A stretch of DNA of 64,000 bases from Sorghum bicolor (taxonomy: Eukaryota > Streptophyta > Magnoliopsida > Poales > Poaceae): contig NC_012879.2 in assembly GCF_000003195.3 (NCBI RefSeq), positions 23,177,367 to 23,241,366 on the forward strand, in the 5' to 3' direction. Shown here piece after piece: positions 46,762 to 59,883 of this stretch. The position numbers and the translations under genes were made by a program. Under the pieces are notes generated by a model. That model was not told where the DNA came from, did no database searches, and saw only the letters and a list, made by a program, of their open reading frames with translations. Each line of letters opens with the position of its first letter. The first letter of the stretch is position 1.

Positions 46762-48431
46762 TGTTGACATTTACAACCGTCATCACTAAAAATAGAGATA
46801 AACCCTAGTCTAGCAACAACACCAGAAATGCACGGTAAATAATTAACTTGTCAAATAGCAACTAACCACTCTACATTCCTAAGCATGAAGTAGGTTGTCA
46901 TCTCTAATTACATTGCTAGGAATTTAATATAGATTCACATGTTCTACTGCAACTAGACAGAGAATAAACGATATGAATATTATTATAAACTGAATGGGTT
47001 CTGCAAGCGGACAGATAATTGGACAGATAATTATACCGTTGTAGCATTTTACCTAGGAAAGTATCCAGGTTGTCAATTTATATTTATACCACTAGGAAGG
47101 CTAAGTGTTAAACTATAATCTATTATATTGATAAGAAATTATGTAGGATGAATAAATGATATTACCCAAGTCGTATAATCTACTCATAATAGGTAGAGGT
47201 CACAAGATAAATATAGATAAATAATAGTGATAGCATAATCATCAAGTATCATAATTAAGGATAATCATCAGAGCATCTACTAGTTATAATCATAGTCAGC
47301 CAATGGATAAACTAGGGAGTTGAATCTAAGGTAATTCTATAACTACGCCAATGAATAACTCTAATTAGTGCAATTACATCTAGAAATCATTGTTGAGCTA
47401 ACCATATATTATAATTACATGTAAAGAGGCATCAACTAATGAGGGTATTAAGACACAAGGGTCACCTCCTTCACGACCGCGCCCATGCTTGTCCTACGTA
47501 CGGAGGGTGGACTATAGAGGAACCAACACAACTATCACCTACGTGGACTACCACACGTCCCGACACGTCAGGGTGCACTCGCAGATAAACAAGATATCTA
47601 GACACCATGTCTAAATATTGTCTATCATCTACCCAATGATCGATTAGGTAAGCGCTATACGAGCAATTACATGAATTCAATAAGATGAAACCAACTATCC
47701 TACACATATAATCAATGTAGACAATGACTAATGCAATTAAGAACTTATGAATCTATTAAGAATAAAGTCTCCATAATATACAATTGAATACTATAAAGTA
47801 AGAACTAGATCTATTACCAGACTCTTGCACTCTAGACCGACGCCAGGGGCTCTAGATCCCGATGAAGAACTAGATCTCCTCTACTTCTAATCTAACTAAC
47901 TAGAACTATGAACTAGAAGGCTCTTGATAAACTTGAAGGCGCTTGATGCTTGATGGCTTGAGGCCTTGATGAATAATTAATTGGCTCTCTCCAGGGGGGG
48001 TCTACCCATGTATTTATAGTTCAGTGGGATGCGTGTGCGCTGTAGGATCAAACCAACTTAACCAAGGGCCGAGATGCATCAGGAGAGGCGGTGGAGGAAG
48101 CTTCGAGAAGAGGAGGGCCAAAACCCTAAGGGGCGCCGGTCGGCGCTAGGGTGGGGCCGGCCGGCCCCACCTAGCAGCCGCCAGGCCCCCTGTTTCTCTA
48201 GGTGACTTCTCGATCCTTCCTGAGTCTTCTCGCGACCTTTCCCGTGGCGAATACGTTTTGTGTTTATTTTGCACTAGAGTCCCTCTTTTTAGCTTTCATG
48301 AAATTTACCCTAGAAAATACAGAATATACAAAACTCGTGGAAATTGTCAGATCAAACTCTAGATTAGTGTGTTTTCATGTTTTCCTTCAGGTCTAAAGTT
48401 ATAATAAAAGTTGATTTATCGACCGTCAACA
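46762..48431 (-). repeat. 5' LTR of element C
   Basis: It is 1670 bp, TGTTGACATTTACAACCG to GACCGTCAACA on the plus strand. It differs from the 3' LTR by scattered substitutions and several small indels, so C is older than D. Confidence 0.85.
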
Positions 48432-48499
48432 CCTAGCATAATGGAAGCGTTTCTCATTTTAGCTAATCCACTTTCTTCGGTGAAATAACTGCATGTCGT

Positions 48500-49530
48500 T
48501 CTATCTTCCACTGTCCTTTTATAAATAATACCGACACCCCCGAGAGAAAGTACTCCAACTCTCATTCGCACTCATCTTCAACCTCTTGCCTCCTCTTTTC
48601 AAAACCGTCCACCTGGCGGACAGTAGGGGAAAATGTCCGGCATCGGCTTCCTCCGATGAGGTTGAGCAGCCTGTGCAATGCCGACGGCTAAACAGGTAAT
48701 CCAAATCTCTCATTTCATTGATTTTGCACCATTCTTATTTTCCATCTTTTCTTGTAGCCTTGCCCTCCTGAGTCGATCCTAGCATGGGTCCCAGCCACCT
48801 TCCTAGAGCGACATCAGCATCCTCTCCTCCCCCAGCGGAGGCGGCGGCCTTTGAGGAGGCAGCTACGAGCCAAGCAGCTTCGGAGCCATAAAGCTCCGAG
48901 GATGCCCTAGGGATGGATGTCGTCTTCAGCAATGAAGACGCTTGAGACTACCTCCGTCCTTTCCACGGTGCCCAAGATCTCTACTCTGAGGAGTTCAAGA
49001 GGTCTCACCAACTCTAGGAGTAGGTGAACGCTCTGGAGGCAGTGCTGGAAAGCACCGAGAGATTCGTGGCAGTGGCCAATGAGCAACTGGCAGAGTCTAA
49101 CTCTACCATCGTTAGAAAGTATTCCTTTGAATTTGTTTTTCAGTAATCGGCTTTCTTTCACCTCTAATCATATATTTTTTGCCAATCATAGGCCTACGGG
49201 GGTGGTTCAACACGCTCAACCCCGCCATCGACGTACTCACCGGGATGGTGAACGAGCATGGGGAGACATAGGTGGAGCGACTCTAGGACGTCCCCAACTA
49301 CATCTGAAAGGTAGCCCTCCATGGTCTCCGCTCTAGGGCAGTGGATGCACTGGTAGGGCCCAACTCCGCCATGGGGCCCAGCTCTCAAAGTCCCTCACTC
49401 CAAACTTCATCAAAGAACACAACAACAAAGGTTTCGAGGAGCTGGTGGAGGACTTCGCTCCCTACGCGGACGCCATCGCCCAAGTCTATTCCACCAAAGA
49501 CATCATCACAATGTCTTCAACAATGAAGAT
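48500..49530 (+). pseudogene. Extra antisense ORF of element E, decayed, with apparent introns
   Basis: Plus-strand coding-like sequence opposite to E's pol. Exon 1 includes PASASSDEVEQPVQCRRLN and ends at a donor (CTAAACAG/GTAATCC, 48695); the next exon begins after CTTGTAG (48757) and reads on through DALGMDVVFSNEDA and NALEAVLESTERFVAVANEQ with several stops. A later exon after CCAATCATAG (49191) reads GWFNTLNPAIDVLTGMVNEH and ends FEELVEDFAPYADAIAQVYS. Extra ORFs antisense to pol, between integrase and the 3' LTR, are described for Tat elements; function unknown. The exon layout is inference. Confidence 0.5.
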
Positions 49531-49739
49531 TAAATTGTTATTTTCTTTATCTCCTTTTTTTGTCGATGTAATAATACTAAACAAATGCTACTGCCCATCG
49601 AGGCAGTTTCATCTTATTTTGTTGATCCAAATATCTCTGCTCTGTGATAATGTCCATCGAGACAATTCATTACTCTGCATCCTTCCTTCATCGTCAGGAA
49701 CTATATATTTTGTCTAATTTTTATTTTTTTCTTAAAAGG

Positions 49740-50880
49740 TGATGCATATTGCATCGTCTATTGTCTTTAGTGGTAAGACTTTTAGTTTTTTGTGCTGAAG
49801 GCGATACCCTTCTGTATCGGCTATTAAAGTCCATCTCAACACTTCATTCAACTAAAATGGATCAACCCATACACTAGGGTAACACTTCTTAAAATATTTT
49901 CCATTGAGAGCTCTGGAGTATTCTTCCCCTTCTAATATCTCATAAAAATAAGCATTTCTAGGAGAAATTCCAGTAATATGATATGACCCTTCCCAGTTTG
50001 GTGATCACTTGCCAAACTTGCTACCTTAGATCCAATCGGCAAAATCAATTTCCAAACCCCTAAACTTCTTTTGTCATACCTTCTGATTATAATATTTGAC
50101 AACTCTAATTTTATGAGTTTTATATTTTCTAGAGTTTTTAGCCGATAAAAAATTAAATCATCCAAATTATCCATCATGAGATTCTTATAATCATCGGCTT
50201 CCGGCTCATCCTATTGTAATACCCTTTGTGATCCAATGTTAATCTCCAAAGGTAATACAACTTCATGCCCATAGACTAACTCATAAGGTGAACACTTAGT
50301 CAATCCATGACAAGCCATCCATAAGACCAAAGAGTTTCACTCAGTACTAAATGCCACTTCTTCAGATGCTCCCTAATCTTCTTTTTGATTATCTTAATAA
50401 GAATCTCATTGGATGCTCTAGCTTGTCCATTGGCTTGAGCATAATAAGGAGATTAAATAATCAACTTAAAACCTATACTAGTAGCAAAATCTTCAAATTC
50501 CTTGGATGTAAATATCTTCCCTTGATCAGTTGTAATGGACTGAGGAATTCCAAATCTATAAATAATATGCTCTCTGATAAACTCAATCACATTAGCTGAT
50601 GAGGCTTCTTTCAAAGGAATAGCTTCGTCCCATTTAGTTAAGTAATCTATGGCCACCAATACGAATTTATGTCCTTACTTGATGATGGAAAAATCTGGTC
50701 AATCAAATATATTCCCCATCCTCTAAATGACCATGGCTTCATAATAGGATTCATAGCTGATTTCTAGACATTACCAAATCTCTAGCACTCTTGGCATCCT
50801 TTACAATACTTAAAACAATCTTCCAACATAGTTGGCCAAAGATACCCCATTCTTCTAATCATCCACTTCATCTTATGAGC
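49740..50880 (-). pseudogene. pol: Integrase of element E, broken
   Basis: The zinc-finger end (CKGCQE-type, about 50800), core VAIDYLTKWDEAIPLKEASS and PQSITTDQGKIFTS (50659-50453) and C-terminal region YDKRSLGVWKLILPIGSKVA (50100-50000) are seen in separate frames with stops between. Confidence 0.7.
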
Positions 50881-51095
50881 AAACTAATGTGCACCACAAA
50901 CACCTTCATGGATCTCCTCTATTAGAACTTTAGCTTCTTCTTGATTAATACATTTGAGAAGTACACCAACAACTATCTTGTAATATAATTGGTTATCAAG
51001 AAAAACAAACTTGAGAAATGAAGTTCATCAACTAATATCTCAACTTTCTAGACACTTGTCATGATGGCTCCTTTATATTCAATGATTTCTTTTCT

Positions 51096-51540
51096 CTAGT
51101 CTTCATCATCAAGTTCATCAACTAATATCTCAGTAATTTGCCGATACCCAAAAGCAATCTGAGCGAGATGGTTAGCTTCTTGATTCTGATTCCTAGGAAT
51201 ATGTTTCATAACAATAGAAGAAAAAGAATTAAGAACTTTTCGGCATTCCTCATAATACTTTCTTAATATATCATCTTTGCACTCATATAGGCCGAGCAAT
51301 TGGTTAATCACTAGTTGAGAATCATAAAAAATCTGAATGCACGCGGACTTTACTTCATGCAGAAGTTGAACTCCTTTAAGAATAGCTTCATACTCAGCTT
51401 GATTATTAGTGGATGTCGGCTTTATTGGAATAGCATATTCAAAACTCACCTCTTATGGAGAAATCAAAACAATGCCAATACCTCCCCCTTGTTTGCAAGT
51501 AGATCCATAAAAAAACAAAGCCCAAGGAGTCAATTTTAAC
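51096..51540 (-). pseudogene. Second (archaeal-like) RNase H domain of element E
   Basis: It reads GSTCKQGGGIGIVLISP, a stop, then KPTSTNNQAEYEAILKGVQL and IFYDSQLVINQL. A second RNase H of this type after the Ty3 RNase H is a hallmark of the Tat lineage. The first catalytic Asp position looks replaced (FYGSTC). Confidence 0.72.
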
Positions 51541-52609
51541 AATGTAATCTCCTTTTCATGATGATGAGTAATGAAGTCAGCTATAATTTGACCTTTGACT
51601 GCTTTAGCCGATTCATACTTCAAGTCAAATTCTAAAAATGCTAGAATCCACTTACCAATTCTCCCATTTAAAATAGGCATAGATAACATATGTTTAATCA
51701 TGTCGAATTTAGACACCACTATGCACTCAGAAGATAGCAAGTAATGTCGAAGCTTAGTGCATGAAAAATATAAGCACAAACATAGCTTTTCAATAGGAGA
51801 ATATCCTATTTCTAGATCCAACAAACTTTTATTCAAATAGAAAATTACTCTTTCTTTCCCTCCAAATTCTTGCATTAAAGCCAATCCAATCGTATGGTCA
51901 CCGATTGCTACGTACAACTTAAAAGGTTTCCCCATCTGAGGAGGGATCAACACTAGTGGAGATTTCATGTACTCTTTAATCTCTTCAAATGTCTTTTGTT
52001 GTTTGTTACCCCACTTGAACTCTTGATCATTCTTTAACTTCAACAATGCAGAGAACGACAAAATTTTAGCTGATAAGTTTGATACAAACCTCCTGACCAA
52101 ATTAAATTTGTCGATCAAAGATTGTAACTCAGTTTTCGAAGTTGGTGGTATTGTTTTGCTGATCGCATTAGAACTCTTCTGTCCAAGTTCATTTCCTTTG
52201 TCATGTACCATGAAACCTAAGAACTGTTGTGATGATACACTGAATACACATTTATGAGGATTCATCCTTAGCCCATGTTTTCTTGCACATTCTAGAGTAG
52301 CTCTAAGATCTTTCAAATGTTCCTGATACCCCTTAGATTTTATGACCACATCGTCTATATAAATTTCAACAATTTTGCCGATTAACTCATAAAAGATATA
52401 ACTCATAGCTCTTTGATAGGTTGCACTGGCATTCTTGAGCCCAAAAGTCATAACTACCCATTCATACAATCCCAAAGCACCAGGGCATCTAAAAGCAGTT
52501 TTATGGATATCTTCTTCTGTCATAAATATTTGACTATATCCAGTATTACCATCCATAAAGCTAATCACTTTATGTCCTACCGCTGCATCTACCAACATAT
52601 CAGCAATGG
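51453..52609 (-). pseudogene. pol: Reverse transcriptase-RNase H of element E, truncated at the N-terminus
   Basis: An open frame from 52598 carries SFMDGNTGYSQIFMTEEDIH, FGLKNASATYQRAMSYIF and the catalytic YIDDVVIKS, then Ty3 RNase H (FKLYVAIGDHTIGLALMQEF, 51930-51600). The RT N-terminal part is separated by the insertion of D. Confidence 0.85.
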
Positions 52610-55444
52610 TGTCACACCCAATTTTAAGGATAAAATTGAATGCAAAACCTTATGTGTGCCAAGAGATCAATCACACATAAGCCGACAAATTATAGGGAGT
52701 ATCATCACAAGTGTTTATTACATAACGATATAACTCAGAGTCTTTACACAAATATAGCGGAAATAAAAGATAACTCTAGCATGGAAGCTCCATCACACAG
52801 GCACGTCAACTGGTTGACCACAAGTCTAGAAGTCCTCAGGGAAGTACTGGTAGTAGTCATTACCATTGCCATCTGTTACCCATCCGGGATTTTTATCCAA
52901 ATAAAGAAAATAAACAAGTGTAAGTACACCTCGTACTTAACAAGTATAACAGGGGGTTCATGAGGCTCAAAGGCTAGACACTGGTTCAACTGCATGTAGC
53001 TTTTAGTTGTCACAATTTTAGCATAAGAGTAGCATCAAGTTGTCAAGACCCATAGTAAACTCATGATCAGGTAAAGTGAATAAAGAATAGCATAAACAGC
53101 ATATTAACCATAATAACATTTAATGAAGTGCCATTAGGTTCATTTATTCTGTATTGGTCCAAGGCCGCTCGTGACCGTGAGCACGGCTGATATATCAGTT
53201 TTACACTCTGCAGAGGTTGTACACTTTCAGTGTGAGTCGTGATTTACCCTTTCGCCCGAGGTGATCAGCCCCTTAGCCCACTCCCAAGGAAGACCGGCAG
53301 GGTTCACTATGAAGCCTTTCAAAGGTTCGTCTAACAAGTTAGGGCCGCTAGGTTTCGTTAGTCAGTCCGTGTGACTCACCCGCAGGAATCCACGGTCTGC
53401 TATCCCCCACTTGCGCCACAAGGGTAACCACTAACAAGCTAGAAAAGGTCCTCATACTGAGCTAAAGCCAGAGCCATGTAGCCCTCACAGTTGTACTGTA
53501 TGTCCCGGATGGTCAGATACAGATAAGTCCTTATGGAGAGAAACTAGAGCACCATAAAATAGCCCAATGCTCCAGCCCTCTTTTTCCAATGTTGCTAAAA
53601 AGTCATCTTTTAATGTTTATTGCATAATTCTTTAGTGAAATTACAAGATCATGGTTTAGTAGAGCACTAGCATAAGCTACCCAGTGCATAACCATAGGTG
53701 ACAAGGTATAAGATCAATACTAGGAAATCCTTATCAAGGAGACACATGCAATATGAATTGTGTGATTAAAGTTATTAGGAAACAAGGATGATCCCATGCT
53801 ATACTTGCCTTGATCACACTGGTCCTGCTGGTCCTGCTCGTAGAAGTACTCTTGTTCACCCACGAACTGCTCACCGTCTACTCATAACCACCACATCAAC
53901 AACAATCATCCAAAAGCAATCATGCAAAGCAAACAAGCCTATTATTAGAACAGTACACCAACAGTAATAAATAAAGATGAAAAGTTTATAAAACGAATCT
54001 ACATCGCTCTACGATCACACAGACGTAAAGATCACGAAAATCAGAGTTATAACGAAGAAGTTATGATTTTCCGAAGATTTCCTCTAAATAAATAATAGAT
54101 TAAATCTAAACTCAGATTTAAGAAGTTGAAAACCTGTACTACAGTAGCATTAGACTATAGATTACACGAAAACGAATCTAACGGATTAAATCGGAGTTAA
54201 AACGAAGTTTTTATGAGCAAAATAGATTCGATGGCAAAACTGTAAATCTGAGAAACTCCTTTTTAAACTGCGCGACTGAAATACGTTTTCCCAGCTTGGA
54301 AAGCGTAAAACGGGAAAACGTAAAGGACTGCGGGTTATAACATTAAAAAGCGCAGGGGGTTTTCTGAAAGAATAGCCGGCCGAAGGGGTATCCTTCGTTT
54401 CTGGCCGTCGGATCTCAAATCGTTGGCCAGGATTAGGTCGGAGGTTGGGGAGGGGAGACAGCCGGCCGGAGTTGAGCAGGGCGCGGCGGCTCCATGGCCG
54501 GAGTTGGCCGGCGCTCGCGGTTTTCACGATGTAGAGCACAAGAGACTAAACCGAAAGCACCGGAACACTTAGGCGCTCGATGCGAACTCACCTAGGGCCA
54601 AGCTTGGAGCCGAGGAAGTCCGCTGCGAGCTCACGACGGCAAGAGGCGGGCGGCGGCTCTGCAAGAAGGTTCGGCCGAGGTTAGCTACGCACAGAAAGCT
54701 CGAAAGAACAAAAGGAGAACTTCGGCGACTTCGCAAACCGAAGCCGAAGCTCGGCAAACTGCTCGCGCGGCTCGGGACGCACTGCAGCGGCGGATTGAAG
54801 ATGCGGCGGATCTCGGCGAACTCGGCGCGATGGCTGCGGCTCGGGATGGATTGAGGGGCTAGCGGAGCTTCGGGTCGGTATTTAAAGGGCAACCGTCGGG
54901 TGAAATCCGGACTGCGTCGCGTGAAACTCGCGCGTGGTTGAGGTGCGGCTCGTGTCCGGCTCGGACACGAGGTTGAAGACAGGCCCGACAGGCGGGTCCC
55001 GCCTGGCAGTGGCGCTGGTGCGCGGGGCCGCCTTGTCAGCCACTGCGGTGAAGGGGAGAGGATGCTGGCTGTCCTCCTAGGCCGCGAGGTGGGCTGGCGC
55101 TGGGCCGGAGTAAAGAGGAGAAAGGGGGAAGGGGGAAGAGATGCGGGCCGCGGGGGAGAAAGGGTTGGGCCAAGCCCGAGGCAGGGGAAAAAAATAAAGA
55201 GAAACCTTTTCTAATTTCTGAATTTAAGTCTTGCTCAAATATTTTGAAAAGAAAAGCAAAACCAGTTTGAAAAGAAAACTTCACTCAACAAAATACATGC
55301 AGCAGCATGAATGCACATACATGTTTCTAGATCCTATAGTGAATTTTATTTCAAAAATTATTTTCTTACTATTCTTTAGTGCTCACATCAAATAATTAAA
55401 TCAATTTGCCTATTTGGGAGAAATCTAATTTTTGGGGTGTTACA
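52610..55444 (-). repeat. 3' LTR of element D (2835 bp)
   Basis: On the plus strand it runs from TGTCACACCCAATTTTAAGG to TTTTTGGGGTGTTACA. Open frames inside (52640-52963, 54186-55284) are repeated in the other LTR and are not genes. Confidence 0.92.
54879..54886 (-). promoter_or_regulatory. TATA-like box of the D LTR (3' copy)
   Basis: The minus strand reads CCCTTTAAATACC; the same site in the 5' LTR is at 63897-63904. Confidence 0.45.
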
Positions 55445-55458
55445 ATTCTACCCCCCTT
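55445..55458 (-). other. Polypurine tract of element D
   Basis: The minus strand reads AAGGGGGGTAGAAT directly before the LTR start TGTAACACCCC. Confidence 0.7.
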
Positions 55459-55492
55459 AAGATGAATCTCGTCCTCGAGATTCGGTTGGTGC

Positions 55493-58400
55493 TTACTCAA
55501 ACAACTGAGGATATGATTTTCTTAAATCCTCCTCTCTTTCCCACGTAGCCTCTTCCTCGGTATATCTATTCCACTGCACTCTGCACATTCTGATGACCCG
55601 ACTCCTAGTGACTCTTTCTGCTGTTTCCAAAATTCGGACCGGATATTCTTCATAAGTAAGATCACCTTTAATCGTTAATTCCTCTATCGGTATCTGCTCT
55701 TCTGGCACCCGCAAGCACTTCTTAAGCTGTGACACGTGGAAGACATCATGCACTCCTTTTAAACTCTCAGGCAGTTCCAACTGGAATGCTACCTCGCCTC
55801 GCCTTTCCAACACTCTGAAGGGCCCAATATACCTTGGTGCTAACTTCCCTTTCATGTTAAATCTCCTCACACTTCTCATAGGGGAAACCTTCAAATACAC
55901 ATAGTCTCCTACTTCAAAAGCCAACTCTCTTCTTCGTGTATCAGCATAACTCTTCTGCCGAGACTGTGCTGCTCTCAAGTTCTCTCGAATTATTCTCACT
56001 TGCTGTTCTGCATCCCGTAACACATCTGGTCCAAACACTTGTGTTTCTCCCGCTTGATTCCAAAACAACGGGGTTCCACACTTCCGACCATACAAGGCTT
56101 CAAATGGTGCCATCTGAAGACTTTTCTGATAACTGTTGTTGTATGAAAACTCTGCATATGGCAAACCCTTATCCCAACTCGTCCCATACTGCAAAGCACA
56201 TGCCCTCAGCATATCTTCCAAAATTTGATTTGTCCTTTCAGTCTGCCCATCAGTCTGAGGATGATATGCTGTACTAAAATTCAGCTTAGTCCCCAGAGAC
56301 TCATGCACTTTCTGCCAAAAGTGAGATGTAAACTGGGTACCTCGATCAGATACTATCTTCCTGGGAACCCCATGCAAACACACTATTCTCTCCATGTACA
56401 ACTCAGCCAATTTTGGTCCACTATATTTGGTCTTGACCGGGATAAAATGAGCGACCTTTGTTAACCGATCCACTATTACCCATATAGAGTCATAACCTTT
56501 CTGAGTGCGGGGTAATCCCACTATGAAATCCATACCAACTTCCTCCCACTTCCACTCAGGGATCTTCATTGGTTGCAACAATCCTGCCGGTCTCTGATGT
56601 TCTGCTTTGACCCGCTGGCAAGTATCACATAAAGCGACATACTCCGCAACATCTCTTTTCAGGCCATACCACCAATACTTCTCTTTTAGGTCTAGGTACA
56701 TCTTAGTGCTGCCAGGGTGTATAGAATAAGCGGACTCGTGTGCCTCCCGTAGAATTGCCTCTCTAATAGACCGATCCTCCGGCACGCATAGCCTTTTCCC
56801 AAACCATAGTGTCCCATTATCATCCATTCGGAAACCTGGTGCCTTTCCGATCACTATGTTTTCAGCTATCTCCTTCAGCTTTTCATCCTGTAACTGACCC
56901 TTTCGTATTTCTTGCTCCAAGGTAGGTTCTATTACTAACTCAACTGCATTAATAACAAAACCCAAGTTCAAATGTGAAATTTCAGCACACAACTCCTCAG
57001 CCATAGAGGCTATTTGCACCTCGTTGGCATAGCTCTTCCTGCTTAGGGCGTCTGCAACTACATTTGCTTTCCCCGGGTGGTAGTGTACCTCCAAATCATA
57101 GTCCTTGATCAGTTCTAACCACCGACATTGCCTCAAATTCAGATCCGATTGTGTGAATATATACTTCAAACTCTTATGGTCCGTGTATATGTCACTCTTA
57201 TGACCAATAAGATAGTGTCTCCAGATCTTCAGGGCATGAACCACTGCGGCTAACTCCAAGTCATGGGTAGGATAATTTAACTCATGCTTCCTCAACTGTC
57301 GGGATGCATATGCCACCACTCTTCCTTCTTGCATAAGAACACACCCAAGTCCTAGACGGGATGCATCACAATATATGGAGAAGTTCTTGCTTAGATCTGG
57401 CAGTACTAACACTGGAGCTGTAGTCAACCGCTTCTTCAACTCCTCGAAATTTTCTTGACACTTCTTAGACCACACAAACTTGGCGTTTTTCTCAAGCAGA
57501 GCTGTCATTGGTTTGGCAAGCTTGGAGAATCCCTCAATGAACCTTCGGTAATAACCAGCCAATCCCAAGAAACTGCGGATTCCACTCACATCTGTAGGTA
57601 GTTTCCAATCGAGCACATCCTTCACCTTGCTTGGATCCACCGCTATTCCTCCATTAGAGACAACATGGCCAAGAAAGGAAACTTCCTTCAACCAAAACTC
57701 ACACTTACTTCGTTTAGCATATAACTTGTGTTCCCAAAGCTTCTGCAAGACTAACCTCAGATGCTCGGCGTGCTCTCGTTCAGTCTTGGAGAATACCAAT
57801 ATGTCGTCAATAAACACCACCACAAACTTGTCAAGAAACTCCATGAACACCTTATTCATCAGGTACATAAAGTAAGCAGGAGCATTGGTCAGACCGAAAG
57901 ACATCACTGTGTACTCATACAAACCATACCGGGTCGTGAATGCTGTCTTTGGTATATCAGTGGCACGAATCTTCAGCTGATGGTACCCAGAACGAAGATC
58001 GATCTTAGAAAACACACAAGCACCTCTCAACTGATCAAACAAATCATCAATTCTAGGCAATGGATATTTATTCTTGATTGTGACCTCATTGAGTGACCGG
58101 TAATCTACACACATCCTCTGTGTGCCATCTTTCTTATCGACAAAAATCACTGGTGCCCCCCAAGGTGAAGAGCTAGGGCGAATGAAACCTTTTTCCTGCA
58201 ACTCCTTTATTTGTTTCTTAAGTTCTTCTAATTCTTTAACCCCCATTCTATATGGACGTTTAGCTATAGGTGCAGTGCCAGGTAATAATTCAATAATAAA
58301 CTCAATGTCACGGTCGGGTGGCATACCTGGCAAATCATCGGGGAACACGTCTGGGAACTCATCAACAACCAGGCCCTCCTGATTGACATTGTTATCAAGC

Positions 58401-58522
58401 TGATTCACTGTAGCTGTTGGCTGAGGCTGAACTGCAACTTCCACACATATTCTGTCCCCTTTTGGTGTTGTTAGTGCAACTGCCTTTCCTTTACACTGAA
58501 TTGATGCATCTTGTTGTTTCAT
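55493..58522 (-). CDS. pol: pol of element D: reverse transcriptase, RNase H, integrase, chromodomain
   Basis: An open 1009-residue frame. It copies element RNA to DNA and integrates it. RT at about 90-260 includes [26 protein letters not shown] and the catalytic [10 protein letters not shown]. RNase H at about 370-490 includes [18 protein letters not shown] and [10 protein letters not shown]. The integrase zinc finger is at about 610-660 ([12 protein letters not shown]), and the core has [23 protein letters not shown] and DGQTERTNQ. The C-terminal chromodomain (about 950-1005) reads [20 protein letters not shown] and EEEATWE. The frame is separated from gag-pro by one stop codon (58523-58525), so this is the C-terminal part of a longer polyprotein; the first Met is only the first after that stop. 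All catalytic motifs are visible, but expression would need readthrough or a helper. Confidence 0.92.
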   Translation of the reverse strand: MKQQDASIQCKGKAVALTTPKGDRICVEVAVQPQPTATVNQLDNNVNQEGLVVDEFPDVFPDDLPGMPPDRDIEFIIELLPGTAPIAKRPYRMGVKELEELKKQIKELQEKGFIRPSSSPWGAPVIFVDKKDGTQRMCVDYRSLNEVTIKNKYPLPRIDDLFDQLRGACVFSKIDLRSGYHQLKIRATDIPKTAFTTRYGLYEYTVMSFGLTNAPAYFMYLMNKVFMEFLDKFVVVFIDDILVFSKTEREHAEHLRLVLQKLWEHKLYAKRSKCEFWLKEVSFLGHVVSNGGIAVDPSKVKDVLDWKLPTDVSGIRSFLGLAGYYRRFIEGFSKLAKPMTALLEKNAKFVWSKKCQENFEELKKRLTTAPVLVLPDLSKNFSIYCDASRLGLGCVLMQEGRVVAYASRQLRKHELNYPTHDLELAAVVHALKIWRHYLIGHKSDIYTDHKSLKYIFTQSDLNLRQCRWLELIKDYDLEVHYHPGKANVVADALSRKSYANEVQIASMAEELCAEISHLNLGFVINAVELVIEPTLEQEIRKGQLQDEKLKEIAENIVIGKAPGFRMDDNGTLWFGKRLCVPEDRSIREAILREAHESAYSIHPGSTKMYLDLKEKYWWYGLKRDVAEYVALCDTCQRVKAEHQRPAGLLQPMKIPEWKWEEVGMDFIVGLPRTQKGYDSIWVIVDRLTKVAHFIPVKTKYSGPKLAELYMERIVCLHGVPRKIVSDRGTQFTSHFWQKVHESLGTKLNFSTAYHPQTDGQTERTNQILEDMLRACALQYGTSWDKGLPYAEFSYNNSYQKSLQMAPFEALYGRKCGTPLFWNQAGETQVFGPDVLRDAEQQVRIIRENLRAAQSRQKSYADTRRRELAFEVGDYVYLKVSPMRSVRRFNMKGKLAPRYIGPFRVLERRGEVAFQLELPESLKGVHDVFHVSQLKKCLRVPEEQIPIEELTIKGDLTYEEYPVRILETAERVTRSRVIRMCRVQWNRYTEEEATWEREEDLRKSYPQLFE

Positions 58523-59883
58523 CTAGTCCATTCCCAGAATCACATCTATACCAGATGCTCTCAACACAATTGGACTTATCTTGAACTCTACCCCCCTTAG
58601 GTTTAAAGTAAGTGGGAGGCAACTATAAGCAGCTTGCATACTTCCCCCCGGTGAATTTACTAATATGGGATTCTTCATGGCACATAAGCGTAAGCTATGT
58701 ATTCTAACAAATGCTTGTGATATGAAAGTATGCGAAGCTCCAGAATCAAAAAGAACAGATGCGGGGATAGAGTTGACTTCGAACGTACCGAGCATAACTT
58801 CCGGTTCCTGCTGTGCTGTCTCAGAGGACATATGGTTCACCCTTCCAGTGTTGGGAGCTGACTTCTGGTTGCTATTTTGCTTCTGGGGGGTCTGCTGATT
58901 TTGCTTTTCAGGGCAGTGATATGACAGGTGACCCTCTTTACCACAGCGGAAACACTTGTTGGGGGTGTTAGGGGCACTAGTCTTCATCCGAGTGTTACCG
59001 GGCGTACCCTGGCGTGACGTCTGCTGATTTCCCTGCTGCTGATTCTGCTGATACTGCGGGCGCTGCTGGAACTGATTGCGCTGGGGGTATTGACCATGAT
59101 TCCACTGCGAAGGTGGTCCTTGGTACCTTTAATGAGAGCCTTGCTGCTGGTTAGTGCGTTGACGAGTATTACTTCCGGAGGCCTGTCCCTGCATCCTCTT
59201 CCTTTTAGCATCCATCTCCTTACGCTTGTTATCCACCACGATGGCACGGTTCACAAGCGTCTGATAGTTGGGGTATTCATTGGACATCAGCTGGAGTTGG
59301 AGCCCATCATACAAACCCTTCAAGAAGAGGCGCTGTTTATCAGCATCATTAGCCACCTCACTGGGAGCATAGCGCGACAACTGAGCAAACTTGTCCCTAT
59401 ACTCTGGAACTGTCATAGATCCCTGCTTCAAATTCCGGAACTCCTCGGCCTTCAGTTCTATTAACCCTTCAGGTATGTGATAGGACCTAAAGTTCTCCTT
59501 GAACTCCAACCATGTGATAGCAGGTGCATTGGGAGGTCGTCCATACTCAAACGACTCCCACCATGTCTGAGCTTCTCCCTGAAGTTGTCCAGATGCGAAC
59601 AACACCTTCTGCCTATCATCACACTGTGCTATGTTGAGTTGCTTCTCCACTGCGCGAAGCCAGTCATCTGCCTCCAGTGGATCAGTAGCATGTGTGAACA
59701 CAGGGGGATGACCTTTCAAAATTCACGCCGCTTATCACGCGGTGGTGCTCCTCCGATTGGATGATTCTGTTGGTTGTTCACCAGGGCTTCCATGAGCTGC
59801 GTCTGGACTGCTAGAAGCTGTTCAATGGTGGCGGGTGGGTTGAGTGGGACACCCCTTCCACGTCCTCTACCTCTTGGCGGCAT
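58523..59883 (-). pseudogene. gag: gag-protease of element D with three lesions
   Basis: It starts at the ATG at 59883 (MPPRGRGRGRGVPLNPPATI). A one-base frame change near 59720 precedes GHPPVFTHATDPLEADDWLR and the capsid domain. An in-frame stop at 59129-59131 follows a Q-rich region; downstream is the CCHC knuckle CFRCGKEGHLSYHC (58940s) and the retropepsin motif VLFDSGASHTFISQ, ending VILGMD before the stop at 58523. These are the only breaks I see in the coding region, in an element with almost identical LTRs. Confidence 0.85.

Larger units (their letters stand above)
39955..48431 (-). mobile_element. Element C: complete Athila-like Ty3 element lacking reverse transcriptase
   Basis: Both LTRs are present, and the flanks TCTAG (39950-39954) and CCTAG (48432-48436) are a 5-bp target duplication with one change. 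Reading the minus strand: 5' LTR, primer-binding site, gag, zinc knuckle, two retropepsin-like domains, a coiled-coil tail, about 2.2 kb noncoding, purine-rich tract, 3' LTR. Nothing resembling RT, RNase H or integrase occurs, so it needs enzymes from another element. It inserted in the Tat-type element E. Confidence 0.85.
48432..52609 (-). mobile_element. Element E: Tat-lineage Ty3 retrotransposon, 3' part
   Basis: Reverse transcriptase, RNase H, a second RNase H and integrase run on the minus strand, followed on the opposite strand by a decayed extra ORF. Two RNase H domains and antisense extra ORFs are known marks of Tat elements (Grande, Retand, Ogre relatives). It is cut by D at 52609/52610 and by C at 48431/48432; its LTR was not found. 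Confidence 0.75.

Noticed and set aside
52640..52963. 107-residue frame repeated at 61647-61970
   Set aside because: It is identical only because both are LTRs of element D, and it runs antisense to the element.
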